Positions 34,095 through 41,821 of a DNA stretch of 64,000 nt are shown here, piece by piece. The notes beneath the pieces were generated by a model. That model was not told the DNA's origin and ran no database searches. It saw nothing but the letters and a program-made list of their open reading frames with translations. A program made the position numbers and the translations under genes. Within the stretch, counting starts at the first letter, position 1, and every line of letters begins with the position of its first letter. The stretch is taken from assembly GCF_018613675.1 (NCBI RefSeq), contig NZ_JAGGPQ010000017.1:62001-126000 (forward strand), written 5' to 3'. The stretch comes from Arthrobacter sp. ISL-85. Its GTDB lineage: Bacteria > Actinomycetota > Actinomycetes > Actinomycetales > Micrococcaceae.

Positions 34095-34859
34095 ATGCGA
34101 CAGGACCGACGCCGGCACGCAGCACCCAAGCGACGCATCACCAACGGGCTAGCCGGAAAGCGGTGGAACCGGGGCGACGTGGCCATCCTTTGTTGTGGCG
34201 TCCTGGCCTTCCTGTCCTTCACCTTTGGCGCTCCCCTGTTCCACTCGGCAGCAACGCCGGCCGTCGGCAGCATCTCCTCTTCGGCTCCCAGGGTTCCCGG
34301 CGCTGCTGCCTCCGCCGGCACCGCGGCCCCGATTGCGCAGACTGGCGTGCCGAAGGCAACGGCCGCGCCCGCCCAAGCCCCGGGCACCCCGGCGGCGGCA
34401 GCACCTGACCTCCCACCGGCGGCCCAGCCACTCCACATTCGCTACCCGGCCGCCACCTTCGACGTAGCCATCCATCCGCTGGACCTGGACGGTGAAGCCC
34501 AATCCAGCCACACCATCGAGCCCCCTGCCACCAAGGACGGATACTGGCTTACGGCATTCGGGACGCCGGGGAAAGGCTCCGGCAACACCACCTACGTCAT
34601 CGGGCACAGCTGGGAAGGCGCGGACGCCCCTTTCAACCACCTCAGTTCGGCGGCCGCGGTGGGTGACAGGCTTGATGTTGAGACCCCTGCCGGAACCATC
34701 AGCTACCGTGTGGACAGCGTCACCACCTACCTGAAGTCCAGCCTCAAGGACAGCCCGGTCTGGGACATGGTGCCCAACCGGCTGATCCTTATCAGCTGCT
34801 ACACCGAGGATCTATGGGGCAAGAACGTGGTGGTCAGCGCTTCTCCCGCAGTTCCCTGA
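34095..34859 (+). CDS. Class F-like sortase
   Basis: A 254-residue membrane-anchored transpeptidase. It has a basic N-terminus, one transmembrane helix at about 27-48, an Ala/Pro linker to about 110, then the sortase fold with His171 in YVIGHSW and Cys235 in LILISCYTED. The catalytic Arg normally found shortly after the Cys is not seen: that stretch reads DLWGKNVVVSA. It follows the proline-rich surface gene by about 100 bp and probably links it to the cell wall. Start chosen at ATG 34095, with GAGGA upstream; the longer frame to 34008 lacks support. Confidence 0.85.
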   Translation: MRQDRRRHAAPKRRITNGLAGKRWNRGDVAILCCGVLAFLSFTFGAPLFHSAATPAVGSISSSAPRVPGAAASAGTAAPIAQTGVPKATAAPAQAPGTPAAAAPDLPPAAQPLHIRYPAATFDVAIHPLDLDGEAQSSHTIEPPATKDGYWLTAFGTPGKGSGNTTYVIGHSWEGADAPFNHLSSAAAVGDRLDVETPAGTISYRVDSVTTYLKSSLKDSPVWDMVPNRLILISCYTEDLWGKNVVVSASPAVP

Positions 34860-34931
34860 GGCCCCCGCCCGGTACGCCAGGGGCTGACCGGGCCTAACGT
34901 ATCTGTTCACAGGGCATTGCTGGGGCGGACA

Positions 34932-35453
34932 ATGGGCAGCATGACGTGGGAACACTTCGACGGGGCCCCGCTGCTGGTGGGAATCATGCCCAAACAGCAC
35001 CCGGAGGTTCTCCAGACCGCGGCCACCCTGGCTGCCCGACTGGCCGCGCCCTTGGTCTGCGCCTACGTGGATGAAGCCAGCTACCTGGTGGAATGGGACC
35101 CGGCCCGCTCCGCCCACCGCCCTTCCCGGGACCAGGGAGCCGACGACGACATGCTGGCGCTGACAACGGAACTGGAGGCGCAGGTCCAGGCCACCGTGGA
35201 CAAGCTGCCGGCGGACGGCAAACGCCCCGACTGGTCCTTCCGCACCCTCACCGGCGACCCGGCCCGCGCCCTGGGGCAGCTGGCAGCCGAAGTGAACGCC
35301 CCCATGATTATTGTGGGAACCTCAGAACGGGGTTTTTCCCATCGGCTCTCCGAGGCCCTGAACGGATCGGTGGGGGCTTGGCTTAGCCACCACCAAAGCC
35401 GGCCGGTGCTGCTGGTTCCCTACCGGATGCCCGCCCATGAAGACAGGCCATGA
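34932..35453 (+). CDS. Universal stress protein, UspA family
   Basis: About 173 residues forming one UspA domain. The ATP-binding signature appears as IIVGTSERGFSHRLSEALNGSVGAWLSHHQSRPVLLVP, close to the G-2x-G-9x-G(S/T) pattern. A strand-loop start (GAPLLVGIMPKQHP) lacks the usual Asp after the first strand. ATG 34932 or 34941 are both possible. Single-domain proteins of this type help in starvation and oxidative stress, but the specific role is not evident. Confidence 0.8.
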   Translation: MGSMTWEHFDGAPLLVGIMPKQHPEVLQTAATLAARLAAPLVCAYVDEASYLVEWDPARSAHRPSRDQGADDDMLALTTELEAQVQATVDKLPADGKRPDWSFRTLTGDPARALGQLAAEVNAPMIIVGTSERGFSHRLSEALNGSVGAWLSHHQSRPVLLVPYRMPAHEDRP

Positions 35454-35504
35454 GTGGCGCGGATGGCGGCAAGACGCCTCCCCGCAGGGCCCGGCTAAAG
35501 TAAA

Positions 35505-35653
35505 GCGAAAGTAGTTATTCGCGGTGCTGGCGCAGTGCCGTACCAGCCAGTAAGCTGGTTCAAGCAAGGCCGGTCCACACGGGTGGTAGCCGGAATTGCC
35601 CAAAAGCTGCTCCGGAGTGCGTATCCCCCAATAACGCACTCCGGAGCTTTTTT
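35505..35653 (+). other. Structured intergenic segment, possible small RNA
   Basis: Between uspA and csoR lie several potential hairpins in a row: GCGAA-N8-TTCGC near 35509-35526, a CTGG/CCAG stem near 35530-35555, AGCCAG/CTGGTT near 35552-35568 and CCAC/GTGG within CCGG/CCGG arms near 35573-35595. These end in a strong intrinsic terminator at 35609-35653. No reading frame fits. I could not match it to a known riboswitch. Confidence 0.4.
35609..35653 (+). terminator. Rho-independent terminator
   Basis: A perfect 14-bp stem, GCTCCGGAGTGCGT at 35609-35622 with its complement at 35634-35647, has an 11-nt loop and is followed by six T. It is the most canonical intrinsic terminator in the window, ending transcripts from uspA or from an upstream small RNA before the copper promoter. 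Confidence 0.9.
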
Positions 35654-35700
35654 GTGCCTCGACGGACCGGAAAACGTGCGCGGCCGCGGCCGCCCCCGCC

Positions 35701-35745
35701 ATACCCCATGGGGGTACTTGTGGCCATACCCCTCCAGGGTATACT
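35701..35745 (+). promoter_or_regulatory. csoR promoter with two CsoR operators
   Basis: Two palindromes typical of CsoR targets are present: ATACCCCATGGGGGTAC at 35701-35717 and ATACCCCTCCAGGGTAT at 35726-35742. They bracket a promoter made of TTGTGG (35718-35723) and TATACT (35740-35745) spaced by 16 bp. The second operator overlaps the spacer and -10. Predicted transcription starts at about 35752, only a base or two before the csoR ATG. Confidence 0.75.
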
Positions 35746-35753
35746 TTGGCTGC

Positions 35754-36110
35754 ATGAACGCTATCGAAGAAGCCGTTGCAGCCGCTGGGCCAAACGCAGA
35801 GGATGGCACCGCCCCACAGCACGGGTACACCGCAAACAAGGACGCCTACCTGCGCCGCCTGAAGCGCATTGAGGGCCAGGTCCGGGGCATTGCCCGGATG
35901 GTGGATGAGGATAAGTACTGCATCGACATCCTTACGCAGGTTGCCGCCGTCACCAAGGCCCTGCACGCAGTCAGCCTTGGGCTGGTCGAGGAACATATCG
36001 GCCACTGCGTGGTGGGGGCAGCCTCCGAACCGGATCCCGCAGCACGCGCAGAAGCCATTGATGCCAAGGTAAAGGAAGCCGCCGACGCAATCGGCCGGCT
36101 GCTTCGCTAA
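35754..36110 (+). CDS. csoR: Copper-sensing transcriptional repressor CsoR
   Basis: A 118-residue all-helical repressor that leaves DNA when it binds Cu(I). The ligand triad is Cys56 in DKYCIDIL and His81/Cys85 in EEHIGHC, matching Cys-His-Cys of the Mycobacterium protein. The Arg-rich N-terminal helix AYLRRLKRIEGQVRGIARMV is conserved. The ATG at 35754 has no ribosome site and nearly coincides with the predicted transcript start, so leaderless translation is likely. The frame extends further upstream through the operator and terminator but is not coding there. First gene of the copper operon. Confidence 0.93.
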   Translation: MNAIEEAVAAAGPNAEDGTAPQHGYTANKDAYLRRLKRIEGQVRGIARMVDEDKYCIDILTQVAAVTKALHAVSLGLVEEHIGHCVVGAASEPDPAARAEAIDAKVKEAADAIGRLLR

Positions 36111-36160
36111 CACCAACCAACACCCCGCCCGGCCACCGCCGCCGTACGAAGGAGCAAGCC

Positions 36161-36400
36161 ATGAGCACCATCTCCCCCACCACCACAACCATCAGTGTCT
36201 CCGGCATGACCTGCGGACACTGCGTGTCGGCCGTCAGTGAAGAACTTGAAGCCATCGAAGGCGTTGAAGCAGTGAACGTGGACCTGAACGCCGGCGGCGT
36301 TTCCACCGTGACCATCACCTCAGGCAAGGAACTCTCCCCTGCGGAAATCGGCGAAGCCGTAGCCGAGGCCGGCTACCTTGTGGTTGCCAACGAAGCCTAG
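36161..36400 (+). CDS. copZ: Copper chaperone, heavy-metal-associated domain
   Basis: A 79-residue ferredoxin-like HMA domain with the Cu(I) site GMTCGHCV at about residues 15-22. It carries Cu(I) in the cytoplasm to the ATPase encoded next. GAAGGAG lies upstream, and copA begins 29 bp after the stop. Confidence 0.92.
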   Translation: MSTISPTTTTISVSGMTCGHCVSAVSEELEAIEGVEAVNVDLNAGGVSTVTITSGKELSPAEIGEAVAEAGYLVVANEA

Positions 36401-36428
36401 TAACCCTTTCAATACCGGAAAGCTCACA

Positions 36429-38723
36429 ATGACCCACCAGGAACTGCTCCGCCCGCCCGGAACCCGCGTCGTGGAACTCGACATCGAAGGGATGACCTGC
36501 GCGTCCTGCGTCAACCGGGTGGAAAAGAAGCTCGGCAAGCTCGACGGCGTGGCTGCAACGGTCAACCTGCCACTGGAATCCGCGTACGTCACAGTCCCGG
36601 AGGGTGTCACCGACGAGCAGCTGGTGGATACGGTCAACGCGGCCGGCTACAAGGCGCGCATCCGGCGCCAGCACCCGACGGGCGGCGACGCCGGGGACTT
36701 GCGGCAGCATGCAGAGCAAGCGTCCGGTGCAACCGCGCAGCTCCGCCCGCGGCTGATCCTGGCCGCCATCCTGACCGTCCCGGTATTCCTGGTCAGCATG
36801 GTTCCGGCGTTCCAGTTCCCCAACTGGGGCTGGGTGGTGGCGGTGCTGGCGCTGCCGGTGGTCACATGGGCAGCCTGGCCCTTCCACCGCGCGGCGGCCA
36901 TCAACGCACGGCACCTTGCCTCCACCATGGACACCCTCGTGTCGCTCGGAGTCGCGTCCGCCTACCTGTTCTCCGCCTGGCAGTTGCTGGCCGATCCGCG
37001 CATGACCGAGCACCCGGGCATCGAGGACATGTCCGGTGGCCTGTACTTTGAGGTGGCGTCCGTTGTCACCACGTTCCTGCTCCTGGGCCGGTACCTGGAG
37101 GCCAACGCCAAGCAGAAGGCCGGCGACGCCCTCCAGGCCCTGCTGAACCTGGGTGCCAAGGATGCTACGGTCCTGTGCAACGGCAACGAAGAGAAGATTC
37201 CTGCCGACCTGCTGCAGGTGGGCGACGTCCTGGTGGTCCGGCCGGGCGAGAAGATCGCCACCGACGGCGTGGTGGTGGAGGGCGCTTCCGCCGTGGACGC
37301 CTCACTTGTGACGGGTGAATCAGTCCCCGTGGAGGTTGGACCGGACAGTCGTGTCACGGGTGCCACCATCAACACGTCCGGCCGCCTGCTGGTCAGGGCT
37401 ACCCGGGTTGGTTCCGAGACCACTCTTGCCCAGATGGCACGGCTGGTGTCGCAGGCCCAGACCGGTAAGGCACCCATTGCGCGGCTAGCAGACCGGATCA
37501 GCGGCGTCTTCGTACCCGTAGTCCTGGCGCTTGCCGTCCTGACATTCGTGCTCTGGCTCCTCCTCGCGGGCCCGGCCGGGGACGGGAACCACCTGCGGCA
37601 GGCGTTTACGGCCGCCGTCGCCGTACTGGTCATCGCCTGCCCGTGCGCTCTGGGCCTGGCCACGCCGGTGGGCCTGCTGGCGGGCACCGGCCGGGGCGCC
37701 CAGCTGGGCATCCTGATCAAGGGCCCGCAGGTCCTTGAGGACACCCGCACCGTGGACACCGTCCTGCTGGACAAGACGGGAACGGTCACTACCGGCGTCC
37801 TGGCTGTGGACGCCACGGCCGCGTTCCCCGGCTTCCAGGAGCAGGATGTCCTCCAGCTTGCCGGAGTCCTCGAGGCCGCCTCCGAGCATCCGGTGGCCCG
37901 CGCCATCGCGGCGGCAGCAGCTGCCGCGATGCCGTCCCTTGGCGCAACGGACGACGCCGGCAGGTTGCCATCCGTGCAGGGGTTCAGTTCCGCCCCGGGC
38001 GGCGGAGTGTCGGGAACCGTTGACGGCAGGGCAGTGCTGGCTGGGCGGAGCGGCTGGCTGGAACAGAACGGGATTGTCTTGGACGAGGGCCAGCGCGCTC
38101 TGCTTTCATCAGCGGAAGAGGGTGGCGCCACAGCCATCTGCGTCGCCCTGGACGGGAAAGCCGCCGGAATCATCAGCCTCCGGGACACCGTCAAGGAAGG
38201 ATCCGCTGCCGCCGTCGGCCGGTTGAAGGCACTGGGCCTGCGGCCCATCCTGCTGACCGGGGACAACGCCGCCGTGGCCGCGCAGGTGGCTGCCGCCGTC
38301 GGCATCGAGGCTGAGGATGTCTACGCCGGCGTCCTGCCGGAAGGAAAGGTGGAGGCCGTCCGGAAGCTCCAGGCGGGCGGCTCAACGGTGGCCATGGCCG
38401 GCGATGGCGTCAACGACGCCGCGGCACTGGCGCAGGCCGATCTGGGAATTGCGATGGGGTCCGGGACGGACGTGGCCATCGAAGCTGGGGACCTGACGGT
38501 GATGGGCAACGACCTCGCCCAGGTGGCACAGGCCATCGAACTGTCCCGGAAGACCCTGGGCACCATCAAGACCAACTTGTTCTGGGCGTTCTTTTACAAT
38601 GCGGTGGGGATTCCGGTGGCCGCCCTGGGGCTACTCAACCCGATGATCGCCGGCGCGGCCATGGCCGCAAGCTCAGTCCTGGTGGTGGCCAACTCGCTGC
38701 GCCTGCGCAGCTTCGGCACATAG
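36429..38723 (+). CDS. copA: Copper-exporting P-type ATPase
   Basis: A 764-residue P1B-ATPase that pumps Cu(I) out of the cell. One N-terminal HMA domain has GMTCASC (Cys24, Cys27). The actuator motif TGES, the transmembrane CPC in VIACPCALGLATP, the phosphorylation loop DKTGTVTTG, the HP pair in SEHPVARA, LTGDN and GDGVNDAAAL are all intact. MTHQELL at 36429 is the sensible start. The stop codon lies in a small tandem repeat. Confidence 0.95.
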   Translation: MTHQELLRPPGTRVVELDIEGMTCASCVNRVEKKLGKLDGVAATVNLPLESAYVTVPEGVTDEQLVDTVNAAGYKARIRRQHPTGGDAGDLRQHAEQASGATAQLRPRLILAAILTVPVFLVSMVPAFQFPNWGWVVAVLALPVVTWAAWPFHRAAAINARHLASTMDTLVSLGVASAYLFSAWQLLADPRMTEHPGIEDMSGGLYFEVASVVTTFLLLGRYLEANAKQKAGDALQALLNLGAKDATVLCNGNEEKIPADLLQVGDVLVVRPGEKIATDGVVVEGASAVDASLVTGESVPVEVGPDSRVTGATINTSGRLLVRATRVGSETTLAQMARLVSQAQTGKAPIARLADRISGVFVPVVLALAVLTFVLWLLLAGPAGDGNHLRQAFTAAVAVLVIACPCALGLATPVGLLAGTGRGAQLGILIKGPQVLEDTRTVDTVLLDKTGTVTTGVLAVDATAAFPGFQEQDVLQLAGVLEAASEHPVARAIAAAAAAAMPSLGATDDAGRLPSVQGFSSAPGGGVSGTVDGRAVLAGRSGWLEQNGIVLDEGQRALLSSAEEGGATAICVALDGKAAGIISLRDTVKEGSAAAVGRLKALGLRPILLTGDNAAVAAQVAAAVGIEAEDVYAGVLPEGKVEAVRKLQAGGSTVAMAGDGVNDAAALAQADLGIAMGSGTDVAIEAGDLTVMGNDLAQVAQAIELSRKTLGTIKTNLFWAFFYNAVGIPVAALGLLNPMIAGAAMAASSVLVVANSLRLRSFGT

Positions 38724-38764
38724 CGGCAGCTTCGGCACATAGCGGCAGCTTCGGCAAGTAGCCG
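38708..38764 (+). repeat. Tandem 19-bp repeat spanning the copA stop codon
   Basis: CAGCTTCGGCACATAGCGG occurs at 38708-38726 and again, identically, at 38727-38745, with a third copy of 16/19 identity at 38746-38764. Each copy carries an in-phase-looking TAG. The first TAG ends copA, so the extra copies are non-coding and probably arose by slippage. Confidence 0.9.
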
Positions 38765-38774
38765 CAGGCACCGG

Positions 38775-39047
38775 TCAAGCCGCGCCGTACCGCACTGCGG
38801 CCCGCGCCCGGGCCTTGGCCGCCTCTTCCTCGCGGTCCTTGGGCGGCGCCTGCGTCACCAGCGAATCCAGCAGGTGCTGAGTGATGTGCGCGATCTCATG
38901 GACCGCATCGTCAAAGGCCTCCTGGTTGGCCTTGGACGGTTTGGTGCTGCCGCTGATCTTGCGGACATACTGCAGCGCGGCCGCGTGCACCTCCTGGGAG
39001 GTGGCATGCGGCTCGAAGTTGTGAAGGGTTCGGATATTCCGGCACAT
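38775..39047 (-). CDS. DUF2277 family protein
   Basis: A 90-residue protein beginning MCRNIRTLHNFEPHATSQEVHAAALQYVRKISG, the hallmark of the DUF2277 family of small cytosolic proteins with unknown function. An acidic/basic C-terminal helix (DREEEAAKARARAAVRYG) follows. Convergent with copA. Nothing in the context indicates a role. Confidence 0.85.
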   Translation of the reverse strand: MCRNIRTLHNFEPHATSQEVHAAALQYVRKISGSTKPSKANQEAFDDAVHEIAHITQHLLDSLVTQAPPKDREEEAAKARARAAVRYGAA

Positions 39048-39256
39048 AACGCCATGCTAGGCTCTTCCAACGCCTGGGATCGACCCCTTTTTGGGTCTCC
39101 GCCCGGCACGCATGGGGAGCCCGGCATGGGCAGGGCTGCCCATCGACACTGTTTGGGGGCCGGGATAGGTTTTAGGCAATGGATCTTCCGGATGAGCCGG
39201 GGGGCCACTGGGGATGCCGAGCTGGTTCGGATCCACCACGTAACAAGGAGAAACTG

Positions 39257-39520
39257 ATGGCTATTTGGGGTGCAGACGTTGAGCAGCTTCGCCAGCTCGG
39301 CAGCAAGCTTCAGGCAGGGGCGTCCGAGATCGAGACGCAGAAGTCCACTCTCACCAAGGTTCTGAGCAGCACCAACTGGGAAGGCCCGGACGCCACCAAG
39401 TTCCGCAACGAGTGGTCCGGCACCCACACCGCGATGCTCACCAAGGTTGCCGAGGCACTGAAGGAAGCCGGCTCGCAGGCCAAGCGCAACGCTGAGGAGC
39501 AGAGCCAGGCCTCCCACTAG
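39257..39520 (+). CDS. WXG100 family protein (EsxA-like)
   Basis: An 87-residue helical hairpin protein with the turn motif W41-E-G43 (STNWEGPDATKFRNEWSG). WXG100 proteins are exported by type VII secretion (ESX) systems, usually as dimers. AAGGAG precedes ATG 39257. No EccC ATPase, mycosin or partner WXG gene is in the window, so the secretion machinery must be elsewhere or the protein acts alone. A strong terminator follows. Confidence 0.9.
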   Translation: MAIWGADVEQLRQLGSKLQAGASEIETQKSTLTKVLSSTNWEGPDATKFRNEWSGTHTAMLTKVAEALKEAGSQAKRNAEEQSQASH

Positions 39521-39538
39521 GCTTACCGCCGCTGGCGG

Positions 39539-39573
39539 GGGCAGGGACACCAACTGGTGTCCCTGCCCTTTTT
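39539..39573 (+). terminator. Rho-independent terminator after the WXG100 gene
   Basis: A 13-bp stem, GGGCAGGGACACC at 39539-39551 with its complement at 39556-39568, has an AACT loop and is followed by five T. It ends a probable single-gene transcript. Confidence 0.9.
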
Positions 39574-39649
39574 ATTGGCGTCCGACGGCGGCGCCCGGCT
39601 GTGCAGCGCCGGCGGGACAAGGCTGCGGGGACGCCCCAGCGGGGCCGCT

Positions 39650-40687
39650 TTAGGGGACGGGCTCGACGTCGTTCGCGTGCTCCAGGGGCGACGCCGGAAC
39701 CGCGGCGCCCTTTCCGGCCGGGGGCGCAGCGGTGGCAGCATCGCGCAACTCATCCAGCCGGACCAGGATGACCCCGCCCACAATCAGCACACCGCCCAGG
39801 AGCTGAATGGCTCCGGGAAGTTCCCCGAGCAGAAGCCACGCCCACAGCACCGCGAACAGGACCTCCGTCAGTGACACAAAGGATGCCACCTTGGAACCGA
39901 GGGCCCGGGCCGCCATGATGCCCGAGACGTATGCCAGGACGGTGGCCAGTACCACCAGCCCCGCAAGGGACACCCACCATGGAGCAGTCCAAGGGCCAAG
40001 CGTGGTGTCAGCCGTACTGAAAGTCATGGGCAGCAGGCCGGTGGCGGCAGCAAGCCACATCACCGCCGCGCCCGTCATGAGTCCGCCTGAGGCAAGCACG
40101 ATGGGCGGCAGGGTGTCGTTTTCCTTGGCCGTGATGAAGAAATAGATGGCCAGGCAGACCGCGGCCGCCATGCCCCAGAGGACCCCCACCAGGTCCACCT
40201 TCACCGCTCCCGTGATGTCAAGGACCAGCACCAGCCCGGCCAGGGACAGCAGCGTGCCGCCGAAGGTCAGCAGCCGGGGGCGCCGGCGGCTGGCAGCCCA
40301 GAGCCACAGGACAATGATCACCGGGGCCAGGTACTCGAGCAGGAGGGCCACTCCCACGGAAAGCCGGGCCACCGCGTTGAAGTAGAACAACTGGCACGCC
40401 GCCACCCCGATGAGCCCGAACAGAACGATGGTGAGCCAGTTGTCCCTCAACTGGTGCCAGCGGCCTTTGAGCGCGTACACAGCCGGCACGGCAAGGATCA
40501 GGGCGGCGCCCGTCAGGCGGGCCGTTACGGCGGCCCCGGGGGACCAGCCGGTTTCCAGCAAAGATTTGGCGAAGGAACCGGACAGGCCGAAGACGGCGGA
40601 AGAGAACAGTGCGATCCCGACGCCGGACGCCAGGAAGCCGCGCCGCCCGGTGGGCAGTTCTGTGGGGGTGTGGTTGGCGGCAGGCAC
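39650..40687 (-). CDS. DMT family transporter, EamA type
   Basis: A 345-residue membrane protein with ten helices in two EamA repeats (each about 130 residues). SAVFGLSGSFAKSLLETGWSPGAAVTARLTGAALIL opens repeat one, and the C-terminal FVSLTEVLFAVLWAWLLLGELPGAIQLLGGVLIVGGVI is typical. Members export amino acids, purines or other metabolites, and the substrate cannot be inferred. It diverges from the CGNR gene with about 70 bp between. Confidence 0.85.
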   Translation of the reverse strand: MPAANHTPTELPTGRRGFLASGVGIALFSSAVFGLSGSFAKSLLETGWSPGAAVTARLTGAALILAVPAVYALKGRWHQLRDNWLTIVLFGLIGVAACQLFYFNAVARLSVGVALLLEYLAPVIIVLWLWAASRRRPRLLTFGGTLLSLAGLVLVLDITGAVKVDLVGVLWGMAAAVCLAIYFFITAKENDTLPPIVLASGGLMTGAAVMWLAAATGLLPMTFSTADTTLGPWTAPWWVSLAGLVVLATVLAYVSGIMAARALGSKVASFVSLTEVLFAVLWAWLLLGELPGAIQLLGGVLIVGGVILVRLDELRDAATAAPPAGKGAAVPASPLEHANDVEPVP

Positions 40688-40758
40688 CGTCGCCTCCTGT
40701 CAGGAGTAAAGTGGGGTAATGCTCATGACACTACGCCCGGGTGCTGTAAGGAGTCAAC

Positions 40759-41304
40759 ATGGTTTTTGCCCCTGACACCGAGGTGGCGCTGCGTACGGTG
40801 GTGAATCTCATCAATACGTCCGCGAATGGAAGGGAAGGGCTGGCCTCCGTTGCGGACCTGGACGCCTTCCTGGCCGCTGAGGGGTTTTCCGGGAGCCGGA
40901 GCCGGGATGCCGCGGAATTGGAAAGCGTTCTGCAGCTGCGCCGTGAACTGGCAGCTGTGTGGACGGCCGATGAGGGCACCGCCGTTGACACCGTCAACCG
41001 GCTGCTGCGGGATGCGAACGCCCTGCCGCAGCTGATGAAGCACGACGGCTGGGACTGGCATCTTCATGCAACGGCACGGGAGGCTCCCCTGGCGGACCGG
41101 ATGAGTAGCGAGGCTGCCATGGCCCTGGCCGACGTGATCCGCAGCAAGGAGATGGAACGGCTCCGAATGTGCGAATCAGAGGACTGTGATGCCGCCGTGC
41201 TGGACCTGAGCCGCAACCGGTCCAAGCGGTATTGCGACACCGGCAATTGTGCCAACCGGGCCCATGTTGCCGCGTACCGGGCCAGGCAGGCAGCCACGAA
41301 TTAG
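40759..41304 (+). CDS. CGNR zinc finger / ABATE domain protein
   Basis: A 181-residue protein with an N-terminal ABATE (putative stress-response ligand) domain and a C-terminal CGNR zinc finger. MCESEDCDAAVLDLSRNRSKRYCDTGNCANRAHVAAYRAR carries four Cys (C-x4-C and C-x4-C), with CANR in place of CGNR. It is probably a DNA-binding regulator. The neighbouring divergent EamA exporter is the natural candidate target. AAGGAG precedes the ATG. Confidence 0.85.
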   Translation: MVFAPDTEVALRTVVNLINTSANGREGLASVADLDAFLAAEGFSGSRSRDAAELESVLQLRRELAAVWTADEGTAVDTVNRLLRDANALPQLMKHDGWDWHLHATAREAPLADRMSSEAAMALADVIRSKEMERLRMCESEDCDAAVLDLSRNRSKRYCDTGNCANRAHVAAYRARQAATN

Positions 41305-41343
41305 GCCCGGCCGGGGAATCGCCCTGCCGGCGCGGTTTTACCC

Positions 41344-41721
41344 CTAGCGTTGGGGTGTGCCGTCGGTGCCGTCGCCGGATGCCGGCGGTTCCTGGCTCCC
41401 GGGGGCACCGAAGCCGTGGCCGGACCCTGCATGCGGTGATGCTTTGGGCGCGGAACTCAGGTTCACGCCCGACCCCTTGCCCAGGTGTTCGGCGTTCTCC
41501 TTGTAGCTCATCGACAGCATGGCGGCGATCACCAGGGTGGCAATGAAGGCGATGCCGGCCGCGGTGAAGGCGAGGTCGAAGCGGGGTGTCCGGGCACTTC
41601 CCCCGGAGGCGAAAATGAGCACTGCCACGAAGGCTACGACGGCCCAGAATGCCGAAAACATCAGCGGCCCCTTCACCGAGGTCCGCAGCCTGCGCGGTTT
41701 TCCTTGATGCTGGTCAGCCAC
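41344..41721 (-). CDS. Hypothetical membrane protein, two TM helices
   Basis: About 125 residues. Residues about 20-42 and 52-72 are hydrophobic helices, and the C-terminal 50 residues are Gly/Ser/Pro-rich (PHAGSGHGFGAPGSQEPPASGDG), probably disordered. The GTG at 41721 has GGAGGAA upstream and gives MADQHQGKPRR as start. No family recognised. Confidence 0.7.
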   Translation of the reverse strand: MADQHQGKPRRLRTSVKGPLMFSAFWAVVAFVAVLIFASGGSARTPRFDLAFTAAGIAFIATLVIAAMLSMSYKENAEHLGKGSGVNLSSAPKASPHAGSGHGFGAPGSQEPPASGDGTDGTPQR

Positions 41722-41821
41722 AGTGGTTCCTCCCTGCAGGCGGCGCACGGCCGGCCTGGTTTTACGAATGACGGTGTCGCACCGGATTTTCTACAGAAAG
41801 TAGAAGGGCGCTCCTCCTAGT

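Noticed and set aside
35505..35608. Cobalamin riboswitch or tRNA-like element
   Set aside because: AGCCAG and GGTTCAAGC resemble a B12 box and a T-loop, but the other conserved parts are missing and the arms do not pair as required.
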